Source of the DNA: Hymenoscyphus infarciens
Lineage: Eukaryota; Ascomycota; Leotiomycetes; Helotiales; Helotiaceae
NCBI GenBank assembly: GCA_001414345.1
Contig: LLCB01000063.1
Span: forward strand, 156,056 to 220,055
Reading direction: 5' to 3'
Length of the DNA stretch: 64,000 nucleotides
Position numbers and translations under genes: made by a program. This document shows positions 37,089 to 49,383 of this stretch, one piece after another. The stretch's first letter is position 1. Each line of letters opens with the position of its first letter. Below the pieces are notes generated by a model. The model saw nothing but the letters and a program-made list of their open reading frames with translations, did no database searches and was not told the origin of the DNA.

Positions 37089-39411
37089 TAGTTTAGTCAC
37101 AGTTTATAAAGCAATAATGAATTACGTAAGAAGTAAAAGGTGAAAAAGAATTAATTAACTTAAATGAAAAAACTAAGAAGCTATCTACTCTCTATATACA
37201 TATAGGCTATAGCTAGCCTTCTAGTCTAATACTAGTATAGTTTCTAAGTCTAAAACTACGGATATAACTAATCCGTTAGATAGTGTTGTTTCGTATACTC
37301 GGATAGTATTCAGTCCGTCGGATAGTATTCAGTCCGTCGGATAGTATTTAGTCCGTTGGACATTATTAATCTATATACTTAGATAGTATTCAGTCCGTTG
37401 GATAGTATTTAGTTCGTCGGATACTATTTGTCTAGGCTAGGCATCGTCGATCTAGAGATATCAGGGATATTATGCTATACTAGCATAATTAAGTACTAGT
37501 ATAAGTACTTACATGCCCTCTACTAGGGTTTTAAGCTAGTATTAACTTAGACTTAATACCGGTTTAATATCGGTTCAAGATATGAGTTATTTCTTGAAGT
37601 AGCTCTAATACGTTTTATAAAACGATTTAAAGTAATTTAAGCTAATTTATAAAACGATTCAAGGTAAGAAACCGATTTATAAAACGATTTAAGAGAATTA
37701 TAAAACGATTTAAGGGAATTTAAGCTAATTTATAAAACGATTTAAGATAAGAAACTGATTTATAAAACAATTCAAGGGAATTATAAAACGATTTAAGGGA
37801 ATTTAAGCTAATTTATAAAATAATTTAAGGTAAGAAACCGATTTATAAAACGATTTAAGAGAATTATAAAACGATTTAAGGGAATTTAAGCTAATTTATA
37901 AAACGATTTAAGGTAAGAAACCGATTTATAAAACGATTTAAGAGAATTTAAGCTAATTTATAAAATAATTTAAAGTAAGAAACTGATTTATAAAACGATT
38001 TAAGGTAATTTAAGCTGATTTATAAAACGATTTAAAATTAGAAACTAACTTATAATCTAGCTCTTAACTTAGTTTAAAAAATATATTAAAAATAAAGTAC
38101 TTAGAAGAAAAAAAAAAGTCTAAAGAGAGTGTTTTTTTTTTTAAAGGCGATTTAAGTAGCTTTTTATATATTAACTTTAATTAGTAATTATATATTAATA
38201 ATCCTTAGAATTAGAGCTATAAGTATATAAAAAATAAAAGTTACGTAACTAAAGTGAGTTATATAGTAGGGCGTAGCTTTTATGCTAGGGTTGCTCTTAC
38301 TAAACACGGTGTACTATATACAACTAGCTACGTAACTGCTAAGACCTAGTGTATAGGCTACCTCCACCTTCGACTTCGACTAACTTCGACTTTAATATCT
38401 TTAACTTCGACACTTCACTTTAATAACAACGATAACGACGATAATAATAACTATCTCTTACTATTATATTATATTTATTACTCGGTATTAGGCCGCTTAT
38501 CGGTATTATAATCTACGTCGTCTTTGTCGTATTTGCTACCCCGGTTAATTCTACGTCGTTGAATAATAACTCTTCTTTTTTAACGATTTAGGTATATTTC
38601 ATAGTCGGACTTTTAGTAGAGTGAATTAGAAGCCTCGGATTTATTATCTACGTCATCGCTATCGCTATCGCTGTTGCTATTACTTTTATAATATATACTA
38701 TTTCTACTCTTACTTCCTAAACTAACGTACGTACCTTATAGTTTCTAACTAACTAACCAACCGATTAATCAAACTAATTACATCGAGGTATATATACAGG
38801 GATAACGTCATTTAGGTCGGTAGAACATTCGATAGAATAATCAGTAGAATCGGTAGAATTAGTGGAATTAGTAGAATTAGTAGAATTAGTAGAATTAGTA
38901 GAATTAGTGGAATTAGTAGAAGCAGGACTCGGGCATTTGACGAACTAGGGCATGTTATATAAGAGTAGTATAGCTACGTAATATACGCCTAATCATATGA
39001 TTTTAGTCTTTTTTAATATATATTCGCTAGTAATAAATAGTTTTTAGTACTAATTTAAGGCTACTCTAATACTAAGTTACTAGTTTAAGGCGGGTCTAGA
39101 ATTAAGTTAAACTAGTGTCTAACACTAACTTAACTTACCTAACCTGGTTCATAACCCGGTTTAACTCGCTGAAACGAGTTCGACTTGCTAAAACGAGTTA
39201 GGTTTTACTGCTATGAACTATCTTAAGTCGGTTTTAAAGTATATTTAACCTAGTTCTTAAATTATTTTAAACTACTTTAATCTAGTTTATAAACTAGCTT
39301 AAACACGCTTCTAGAATCGGTCTAAATCATCTTAAGTCGTGGTTAAACCGGATTCAACCCCGTCTTAAAACCCTCGCTAGTTAGTAGTAAAGTACTTATT
39401 ATATACTAATA
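37089..39411 (-). mobile_element. Copia-1 solo LTR split by a TA-element
   Basis: The LTR begins TAGTTTAGTCACAGTTTATA at 37,089, runs to 37,507, and resumes at 39,393 with ACTTATTATATACTAATA to 39,411. The 1.9 kb between is a TA-element. No copia-1 coding region adjoins it, so it is a solo LTR. Confidence 0.8.
37508..39392 (-). mobile_element. TA-element type 1, copy C (1,885 bp, longest subterminal array)
   Basis: Ends are CTTACATGCCCTCTACTAGG at 37,508 and ..CTCGCTAGTTAGTAGTAAAG at 39,392, flanked by TA on both sides. The uninterrupted LTR sequence is at about 34,155. The array of TTATAAAACGATTTAAGGTA-type units (37,618-38,040) is about three times longer than in other copies, which explains the extra length. 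The core (38,270-38,940) is RIP-mutated. Confidence 0.9.
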
Positions 39412-39684
39412 ATAATCCTAAATAGTCTTACTTTTAAAAAAGATAGGAATAAATTCTAAGATATAAAAGAGTATATATAAAAAGAGTAGAAAGATATTAG
39501 TAAAAAGTAGGTAAACTATGCTTATTAAGAAGAGCTAATTCTTATATAAGTTCTTATTATTAGCTTAAATAAAGAATAATACTATAAGCTTAAAAGATCT
39601 CTCTTCTTTTATAAGAACTAAGATTTTAGATATACTTTTACTTTTGTAATATAAATAGTTAAAAAAGGTGTTAATAATTAAGTA
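39412..39684. repeat. Unidentified AT-rich remnant
   Basis: Decayed sequence between a copia-1 LTR and the copia-2 copy I LTR. It may continue the element seen at 36,385-37,088, but I cannot show it. Confidence 0.35.
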
Positions 39685-40142
39685 TATAATATATATAATA
39701 ATATAAGATTAGTAAGTTAAGGATTTAAAGTATTTAAGTCTAAGATAATAAAATTATTATAAATAATTTATAACTTACGCTATAAGCTACCTAGGATTAT
39801 ATACTCAATCTTATATAGGCCTATTTAGTAAGCCTAATAAGTATATTATATAACCGCGCGTCTATAATATATTAGAGGCGCTTTAGAGTAACGCGTCGAT
39901 ATATAGACCTAAAATAAAAGATTCTTTATTTTAGCTCTTTATTTTAAAAGTATAAAGAAATCGCTAGATTAGTATAAGTCTACTACTTACCTTAGTAGAT
40001 ATTATATATTATAGACCTAATTCCACACCTAGTTCTACGCGCTAAGACTACTAAGCCTTCGGTCTATATAAGAAGGCCTTTAGTATACTAAAAAGATAAA
40101 AGATAAAGTGTATATATATATATACCTATATATTTATATATA

Positions 40143-41702
40143 CTTATATGCCCTCTACTAGGGTTTTGAGCTAGTATTAACTTAGACTTAATACCGGTTT
40201 AATACCGGTTCAATACCGGTTTAAGATATTAGTTATTTCTTGAAGTAGCTCTAATACGTTTTATAAAACGATTTAAAGTAAGAAACCGATTCATAAAACG
40301 ATTTAAGGTAATTTAAGCTGATTTATAAAACGATTTAAAGTAAGAAACCGATTTATAAAACGATTTAAAATTATAAACTAACTTATAATCTAGCTCTTAA
40401 CTTAGTTTAAAAAATATGTCTAAAATAAAGTACTTAGAAGAAAAAATAAAAGTCTAGAGAGAGTGTTTTTTTTTTAAAGGCGATTTAAGCGACTTTTTAT
40501 ATATTAACTTTAATTAGTAAGTATATATTAATAATCCTTAGAATTAGAGCTATAAGTATATAAAAAATAAAAGTCACGTAAAGTGGGTCACCTGGTGGGG
40601 CGTGGCTTTCGTACCAGGGTCGCTCTTGCCGAACACGGTACGCTACGTACGACTAGCTACGTAACCGCCAAGACCTAGCGCACGGGCCACCCCCACCTTC
40701 GACTTCGACTTCGACTTCGAGACTTCGACACTTCGACTTCGACACTTCGACTTCGACACTTCGACTTCGACACTTCGACTTCGGACAACGACGACGATAA
40801 CCATCTATTAATATCGCCATCCTATCGCATTCCTTACTCGACATCGGGCCGCTAGTCGGCATCGTAATCGACGTCGTATTCGTCGCGTTCGCTACCCCGG
40901 TTAATTCTACGTCGTCGAATAATAATAACATACTCTTTCTTTTTAAGGCATATTTCACGGTCGGACTTTCAGCAGAGCGAATCTAAAGCCTCGGATTTAT
41001 TATCTACGTCATCGCTGTCTCTGTCGCTATTACTATCGCTATCGCTGTCGCTATTACATATAGTACGTACTGTTTCCACTCTTACTTCCTAAACTAACGT
41101 GCGTGCCTTATAGTTTCTAACTGACTAACCGACTGACCGACTGACTAACCGACCGATCGAACTAATTAAATCGAGGTATATATATAGGGATAACGTTATT
41201 TAGGTTAGTTAAATTAGTAGAATTAGTAGAATTAGTAGAAGTAGGACTTAGGTATTCGACGAACTAGGGTATATTATATAAGAGTAGTATAGCTATATAA
41301 TATATGCCTAATTACGTAATTCTAGTCTTTTTTTATATATTCTTAAGTAATAAATAGTTTTTAGTACTAATTTAAGGCTACTCTAATACTAAGTTACTAC
41401 TAGTTTAAGGTAGGTCTAGAACTAAGTTAAACTAGTTTAAGGCAGGTCTAATACTAACTTAACTCACCTAACCTAGTTTATAACCTAGTTCGACTTACTA
41501 AAACAAGTTAGGTTTTATTACTATAAATTATCTTAAGTCGGTTTTAAAGTATATTTAACCTAGTTCTTAAATTATTTTAAACTACTTTAATCTAGTTTAT
41601 AAACTAGCTCGAACACGCTTCTAGAATCGGTCTAAATCACCTTAAGTCGGGGTTAAACCGGATTTAACCCCGTCTTAAAACCCTCGCTAGTTAGTAGTAA
41701 AG
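40143..41702 (-). mobile_element. TA-element type 1, copy B (1,560 bp) in the copia-2 5' LTR
   Basis: It starts CTTATATGCCCTCTACTAGG and ends ..CGCTAGTTAGTAGTAAAG, with flanking TA at 40,141-40,142 and 41,703-41,704. Joining the flanks with one TA gives exactly the sequence of the uninterrupted LTR at about 33,700. The core at 40,570-41,130 is GC-richer than its surroundings and keeps the conserved reading frame (40,653-40,958, minus) and CTTCGA repeats. Confidence 0.92.
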
Positions 41703-43183
41703 TATATATAATTTATACATATTCACTCTCTAACTACTTTATTACGTAACTATTCTTATATAGTAGTAATACCTTCCTATAATAAATATATAAGTATTTA
41801 AAAGCTTAAAAGCTCTATAAATTATAAAGTCTAGACTATATATACTAAGGCTTTCCTTACTAAAGAAGAACAAATTAAATCAATTATATCTTATATTAAA
41901 AGCAACCTTAAACAAGAGTATAAAGTATTAAGTAATATAATATTACTTATAAAAGACAACCTACTTCTATAAATTCAAGATAAGAATAATACTAAAGCAG
42001 CTTAAGACGTATTTAAAAACCTCTGTAGTTCTAAAAGGTTCTCTTCTAAATTCATACTATATAGAGAGTTCTTTAATACCTTTTTAAAGAGGTTCTCTTC
42101 TATAAAAGAATACCTTAATAAGGTTAAATATCTTAGTAATCAATTAAAAGCTAAAAGTATAGAACTACCTAGATAGGTAGTTATAGCCTAGGTACTTAAT
42201 AATCTAAGTAAGAATTATAAGAATATTATATCTAATATAACTTAATTCTTATAAAATAATATTAATACCTATACTACTTTACTGCTAACCCGCGAGGGTT
42301 TTGAGTCGGGGTTGAATCGGGTTTAGAGTTAATTTAGACCGATTCTAGAAGCGTATTTAAGCTAGTTTATAAAATAGATTAAAGTAGTTTAAAATAATTT
42401 AAGAACTAGGTTTAATATGTTTTAAAACCAACTTAAGATAATTTATAGCAGTAAAACCCGACTCGTTTCAGCGAGTTGAACCGGGTCATGAACCGGGTCA
42501 GGTGAGTTAAGTCAGTGTCGGACACGCCTTAAACTAGTAGTAACTTAGTATTAGAGTAGCGTCAAATTAGTACTAAAAACTATTTATCACTTGGAAATAT
42601 ATATAAAAAAAGACTAGAATCAATTGATATTAGCATATAATAAGCACTTATGCTAGTACTTAATTATACTAGTATAGTATAATATCTCTAATATCCCTAG
42701 ATCAACGATGCGTAGCCTAGACAAACGGTACTCGATATAGATTACTAGTATCCAACGGACTAAATACTATCTAATAGACTGAATACTATCTAAGTATACG
42801 GATTAACACTATCTAACGGACTAAACACTATCTAATAGACTGAACACTATCTGACAGACTGAATACTATCTAAGTATATAGATTAACACTATCTAATAGA
42901 GTAGTTATATCCGTAGTTTTAGACTTAGAACTATACTAGTATTAGACTAGAAAGGCTAGCTATAGCCTATATATATATATAGAGTAGATAGCTTCTTAGT
43001 TTTTTATTTAAGTTAATTAATTCTTTTTTACCTTTTACTTCTTATATAATCTATTATTACTTTATAAACTATAACTATTTCAAGAGGTTATAAGCTAAGC
43101 ATAGTTTATTTCTATATAACTTTATTTCACGTAACCTAGTATTACTTTCGCGTTAGATACTCTCTTATATAATATGTTAATTA

Positions 43184-45221
43184 CGTATATGCCCGCTCGC
43201 TTTTACTTAAAACTAGTTTAAATTAGTATTAAATCGATTTTAATAGCTTAAGTAAGAGTTAACATAGTATCCAATCTTATTTAGAGAGGCTCTAAGGTTC
43301 TAATCCTATTTAGAGTGGTTCTGATCATATTTAAAGAGGTTCTAAGGTTCAGATCCTATTCAGAGAGGTTCTGAACCTATTCCGAATTGTTGAATTAATT
43401 AGAGCTATAGCTAGCTATAGTTTAAAAGGGTTCTAATAGATTCCGAGGTTCTAATTCTATTTAAAGAGGTTCTAAACCTATTTAGAGAGGTTCTAAGGTT
43501 CAGATCCTATTTAGAGAGGTTCTGAACCTATTCTGAATCGTTGAATTAATTAGAGCTATAACTAGCTATAGTTTAAAGAGGTTCTAAGGTTCTGATTATA
43601 TTTAGAGAGGTTCAGAACCTATTTAAAGAGGTTCTAAGGTTTAGAACCTATTTCAAACCTATTCTAAGTAGTTCTAAGTAGCTTAAGCTATTCTATTATA
43701 ACTAATACTAGCTTTAGTATATACTAGCTATATATTAGTAGTATAATAATACTTAAAAAGTACTTAGAAGAAAAAATAAAAAATCTAAAAAGAGGGTTTT
43801 TTTTTTAAAAGTTAATTTAAAAGACTTTTTATATATTAACTTTAATTAGTAATTATATATTAATAATCCTTATAATTAGAGCTACTAGTATATAAGTTTT
43901 TAATATATTATATAACTAAAGTAGGTTATATAGTAGAGCGTGGCTTTTATACTAGAGTCGCTCTTATCAAACACAGTATACTATATACAGCTAGCTATGT
44001 AACTACTAAGACCTACGAGCGCATAGGCTACTTCTACCTTCGACTTCAACGACTTCAACACTTCAACTTTGATACTTTAACTTCAACACTTTGACATCGA
44101 TACTTTAATATTAACACTTCAACATCGACACTTCAATATTAACACTTTAATAACAACAACGACAATAACTATCTATTAATATCGCTATTACATCGTATTC
44201 CTTACTTAGTATTAAGCTACTAGTTAGCATCGTAATCGACGTTATATTCGTTATGTTCGCTACCTTAGTTAATTCCACGTCGTTAAACAGTATTAGATAA
44301 TATAAGTATATTTCATAAGTAGTTAGACTTTCAACAGAGTAACTTAGAGCCCTTAAATTAGTTACCTAGTAAATTAGAAGCATTAGATTTATTATCTACG
44401 TTATCACTATCGCTATTACTATCACTATCGCTTTTATAGTATATACTATTTCTACTCTTACTTCTTAAACTAACGTATATACTTTATAGTTTCTAACTAA
44501 CTAACTAACTGACTAATTAAACTAATTATATCAAGGTATATATATAAGGATAACGTTATTAAGGTTAGTAGAATATTTAATAGAATAATTAGTAGAATAA
44601 TTAATAGAATAATCAGTAGAATTAGTAGAATTAGTAGAAGCAGGACTTAGGTATTCAACAAACTAGGGTATGTTATATAAGAGTAGTATAACTATATAAT
44701 ATACGCTTGATTATATGATTTCAAATTCAAGTCCTTTTTTTAAGCTCTTTTTTAAGCTCTTTTTCTTTTTCAATACTAGCTTAAAACTAGCTCTGATCTA
44801 GCTCTAAACTAGTTCTAAACTAGTTCCAAACTAGCTCTAAACCAGTTCAGAACTAAGTCGACTTTAGATTAGATATGTTTAAGGTATTATAGATTAAGAA
44901 ACTAATTTAGCTCTCTTTCAAACCTAGCTCTAGATCGGTTCTAAAGCAGCTCCGAACAGCTCTAAACTAGTAGAATCTCTCTAAACTAGCTCTAAACCAG
45001 ATCTAAACCAGCTCTAAACTAGTAGAACCTATCTAAATAGCTCTAAACCAGTTCCAAACCGGTTCTAAATCAGTTCTAAATTAGTTCTAAACTAATAGAA
45101 CTACTCTAATACTAATCTAACTCTAAGTCAATCTTAATTCAAACTAGAGTCGAATCGGAGTTAAATCGGAGTTAAATCAGAGTCGAATTAGTGTTGAGCA
45201 AATAGCGGTTTAGTAGTACAG
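43184..45221 (+). mobile_element. TA-element type 2, copy E (2,038 bp)
   Basis: It starts CGTATATGCCCGCTCGCTTT and ends ..GCGGTTTAGTAGTACAG, with TA on both sides (43,182-43,183 and 45,222-45,223). The empty site is in copia-1 copy I near 32,845. Type-2 ends and AGAGGTTCTAAGGTTC subterminal repeats (43,270-43,650) surround a core (43,740-44,700) homologous to type 1 in reverse order. This copy is the reference for type 2. Confidence 0.9.
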
Positions 45222-47803
45222 TACTTCTAATTCTACATCGTTAAGAGTTTTTATTTTTATTTTTTTCAAGGTTTTCTTTTAAAAGATATCACTAGTCTAC
45301 TTACCTCTTATACTACGCCCTAGTAGATTACTAAGCACCTATCTTAGTCTAGTATATTATAAGCAAAGAGTACGCCTTATAAGATTACTAGTTTTATCTT
45401 CTTACTTCTTATAGTTAGATAACTAAGAGTTAAGGTTAGTACCTTCTATTATACTACGTAATACTACGTTATTTTAACCTCTATTCTATTAAATAGATAA
45501 TTTAATTAAGAACCGAGGCTATTCTTATAATCAGATAATAAGACTTTAAAACAATTATTAGTATATATCTTAGACTTCAAACTTTATCTAATAGATACTG
45601 TATTATTAAAATATCTTAGAATTAAGGTAACCTTAAAGATTAGTCTATTATATCTATCCCCTAGCTTAGTATTACTCTAGTTAACTTATATAGTAACTTT
45701 TTATCTCAAAACCTTATTACTAAACGTTATCTTAGTAATATAGTCAGCGCTGACATTAGATATACTAGCTTACTAGAAAGCTCTATACTAAGTACTACTA
45801 AAATAGACTATCTTACTAGTATGTTTAAAAACCTAGAAATAAAAGCTATTTTTCGTAAAGACTAGTTTAAAGACCTTATATACTCTATCTAGCTAGTAAT
45901 ATTTAACAAAGTATATAATAAGCTTCCTCTTAAGCCTAAAACTAGACAACTTCTTAATTTATAAATCTTTTTCTTTATACTTATATTACTCTAAGAGTAT
46001 ATAAGCCCTTTACTATATTACTATTTTAGTCTAGTAGGTTCTAGAATAATAAAAATTCTAGTTTTTCTAACCACTTTTTAATATTACATAACTACGTGTA
46101 TTTTTCGTATTAGCCCTTCTCTTAACTAAAACATACTCTTTTATTAAACTATAATATCTTTTAGTTTTTTTAAAGGTAGTAAATTAGTTAGAAAAACAAA
46201 CTATATAGAATAGTATAGAGAGGCTAAACTCTTTCTAGAAATTAATAGATTTATGTCATATATAGACTTATCTATTACTAGACCTAATAAAGATCTATAC
46301 TATATAAATAGAGAACCTAGGTTAGTAGAACTTGGTATTAAATACGAGGAACGTAACTCTAACTATATTAGAAATAGCTAAAAAGCCTTAGAGGCTATTA
46401 AGTCTATTATATCTATTAATAATATAGACTAATTTAAAGATAAAACTAGCTCTAATACTATATAGGCGTATATAATAGCTATATATAGAGAATCTAGTTT
46501 TAATCTAATTAGTCGATACCTAGATATAATTATTAAATCTAGCCAAAGCTTTTATAAGAACGTCGACGAATATACTAGTACTATATAAAGTATAGCTTTA
46601 TATCTTAAGGACTTAAGACATCTAATACTTAAAAGCTATATAGCTTAGATTATATTTAAAGGGCTTAATAGTAGCTTTAAAGGTTTTATATTAAGAAAAT
46701 ACGAAGAACTAGGAAAAGATTTATCTAAAATTAATATAGATATTATATCTGAACTTATATTAGAAGAAGCTAGAATAGAATCTAGTAATAATCTAGAAGC
46801 TAATAAAGCTAAAAAAGCTAATAAAGCTATAAATAAAGGAAATGAAATTCCTATTTATACTTATTATAATAAGAGAGGATATATAATTTCTAAATACTTT
46901 ATACTACACTTAGAGCTAAAATTAAATAAGAAATCTAATAATACTAGTAATAATACTAGTACTAATAGTAGTAGTACTGATTTAAAAAACGATAATAGTA
47001 CTTTAAAAGTATTATATATAGCTATACTAAATACTTCTTATAAAGTATCTAAAGAATCTAAAGTTATACTAGACTCTAGTGCTACTAAACATTATATATC
47101 TAATAAAGATTAGATTCTAAACTTTAAACTTATAAAAGGACCGACTATTAGTATAGTAGACAGTACTAAGCTATCTATACTAGGAGTTAGTATAATACTA
47201 ATAATAAGTTCTAATAATATTAAAATAAATTTATTAGAAGTAAATTATATCTTAGATATCACTACTACTCTAATCTCGACTAAAGCTCTTACTAAGAGTA
47301 GCTTTAATATTAGTATAGATAATAAGAACATATATATTTATAATAAGCTACTAGACGCGACTATAAACGTAAACTAGGAATATAACGCTTATTATCTTAA
47401 TATTAATATAGATTATATAAAGCTTAAAAAAACATTATATATTATAAAAACAAAAGAGCTTAATATTAACTTATTATATTAAAGATTAAATTATATTAAT
47501 ATTAATATGTTATTAAAAACTATATTACTTACTAAAAGATATACTATTAATTCTAATAGTAAGAATAAACTAGATAATTATAAAAATTATTATAAAGGAA
47601 AGATAACTAAGAATATAAGTTATATCTCTCTAAGTAATTATAACTTTAAGTCTTTAGAATATTTTAATATAGATATTCTAGGACTACTTAGAATTAAAGG
47701 ACTTTTAAGTAAAACATATACTCTTATATATACGTGTCGTAAAACTAGAGCTATATTTATACTTAGTATATACTATAAAGTATAAATTAAAAGCCTTTAA
47801 TAA

Positions 47804-49383
47804 CTTTACTACTAACTAGCGAGGGTTTTAAGACAGGGTTAAATCCGGTTCAACCCCGACTTAAGGTGATTTAGACCGATTCTAGAAGCGTGTTTAAGCT
47901 AGTTTATAAACTAGATTAAAGCAGTTTAAAATGATTTAAGAACTAGGTTTAATATACTTTAAAACCGACTTAAGATAATTCATAGTAGTAAAACCTAACT
48001 CGTTTTAGCGAGTCGAACCGGGTTATAAACTGGGTTAGTGAGTTAAGTTAGTGTCGGACCTACCTTAAACTAGTTTAACTTAGTTCTAGACCTACCTTAA
48101 ACTAGTAGTAACTTAGTATTAGAGTAGTCTTAAATTAGTACTAAAAACTATTTATTACTTAAGAATATATAAAAAAAGACTAGAATTACGTAATCAGGCG
48201 TATATTATGTAGTTATACTACTCTTACGTAATATGCCCTAGTTTATTAAATGCCTAAGTCCTGCTTTCACTAATTCCGCTAATTCTACTAATTCAACCGA
48301 CCTAAATAACGTTATCTCTATATATATGCCTCGATTTAATTAGTTCGATCGGTCGGTCGGTCGGTCGGTCAGTCGGTCGGTCAGTTAGTCGGTCGGTCGG
48401 TCGGAAACTATAAGGCACACACGTTAGTTCAGGAAGTAAGGGTAGAAACAGTACGTACTATAAAAGCAATAGCGACAGCAACAGCGACAGCGACAGTAAC
48501 AGCGATAACGTAGATAATAAATCCGAGCCTTCTGATTCGCTCTGTCGAAAGTCCGACCGTGAAATATACCTAAATCGTCGAAAAAGAAGGGTTATTATTC
48601 GACGACGTGGAATTAACCGAGGTAGCGAACGCGACGAATACGACGTGGATTACGATGCCGATAAGCAGCCCGATACCGAGTAACAAATGCAATATAATAG
48701 CGAAAGAGAGTTATCGTCGTTGTCGTCGTCGTCGTCGTCGTCGAAGTGAAGTGTCGAAGTCGAAGATGTCGAAGTCGAAGTCGAAGTCGTCGAAGTCGAA
48801 GGTGGGGGTGGTCCGTGCGCTAGGTCTTGGCGGCTACGTAGCTAGTTGTACGTAGCGCACCGTGTTCGGCAAGAGCGACCCTAGCACGAAAGCCACGCCC
48901 TATTATATAACCTACTTTAGTCACGTAACTTACTAAAACCTATATACTAGTAGCTCTAAATTTAAGGATTATTAATATATACTTACTAATTAAAGTTAAT
49001 ATGTAAAAAGCCGCTTAAATTGCCTTTGAAAAAAAAAACACTCTCTCTAGACTTTTTATTTTTTCTTCTAAGTACTTTATTTTAGACATGTTTTTTAAAC
49101 TAAGTTAAGTACTAGATTATAAGTTAGTTTCTAATTTTAAATCGTTTTATAAATCGGTTTCTTACTTTAAATCGTTTTATAAATCGGCTTAAATTACCTT
49201 AAATCGTTTTATGAATCAGTTTCTTACCTTGAATCGTTTTATAAATCAGCTTAAATTACTTTAAATCGTTTTATAAAACGTATTAAAGCTACTTCAAGAA
49301 ATAACTTATATCTTAAACCGGTATTAAACCGGTATTAAGTCTAAGTTAATACTAGCTTAAAACCCTAGTAGAGGGTATATAAG
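47804..49383 (+). mobile_element. TA-element type 1, copy A (1,580 bp), with AA duplication
   Basis: It starts CTTTACTACTAACTAGCGAG and ends ..CTAGTAGAGGGTATATAAG. Comparison with the empty site in copia-1 copy I (about 30,280) shows that AA, not TA, is duplicated (47,802-47,803 and 49,384-49,385). The core (48,240-48,900) has GGTC repeats, GACAGC repeats, the conserved frame (48,607-48,855) and a TCGAAG run. The right side carries the subterminal array (49,130-49,290). Confidence 0.92.
48339..48412. repeat. (GGTC)n microsatellite in TA-element core
   Basis: GGTCGGTCGGTC-type repeats with occasional AGTC units. Homologous tracts occur at 35,295-35,335, 41,120-41,160, 52,716-52,743, and as TTAG runs at 59,604-59,637 and 63,712-63,740 where C has become T and G has become A. 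Confidence 0.85.

Noticed and set aside
37618..38040. CRISPR-like array
   Set aside because: The repeats are adjacent or have repeat-like spacers, vary in sequence, sit in a eukaryotic transposable element, and have no cas genes.
47507..47785. 92-codon open frame as a separate gene
   Set aside because: It is an undamaged stretch of copia-1 integrase, in frame with flanking gag-pol sequence.
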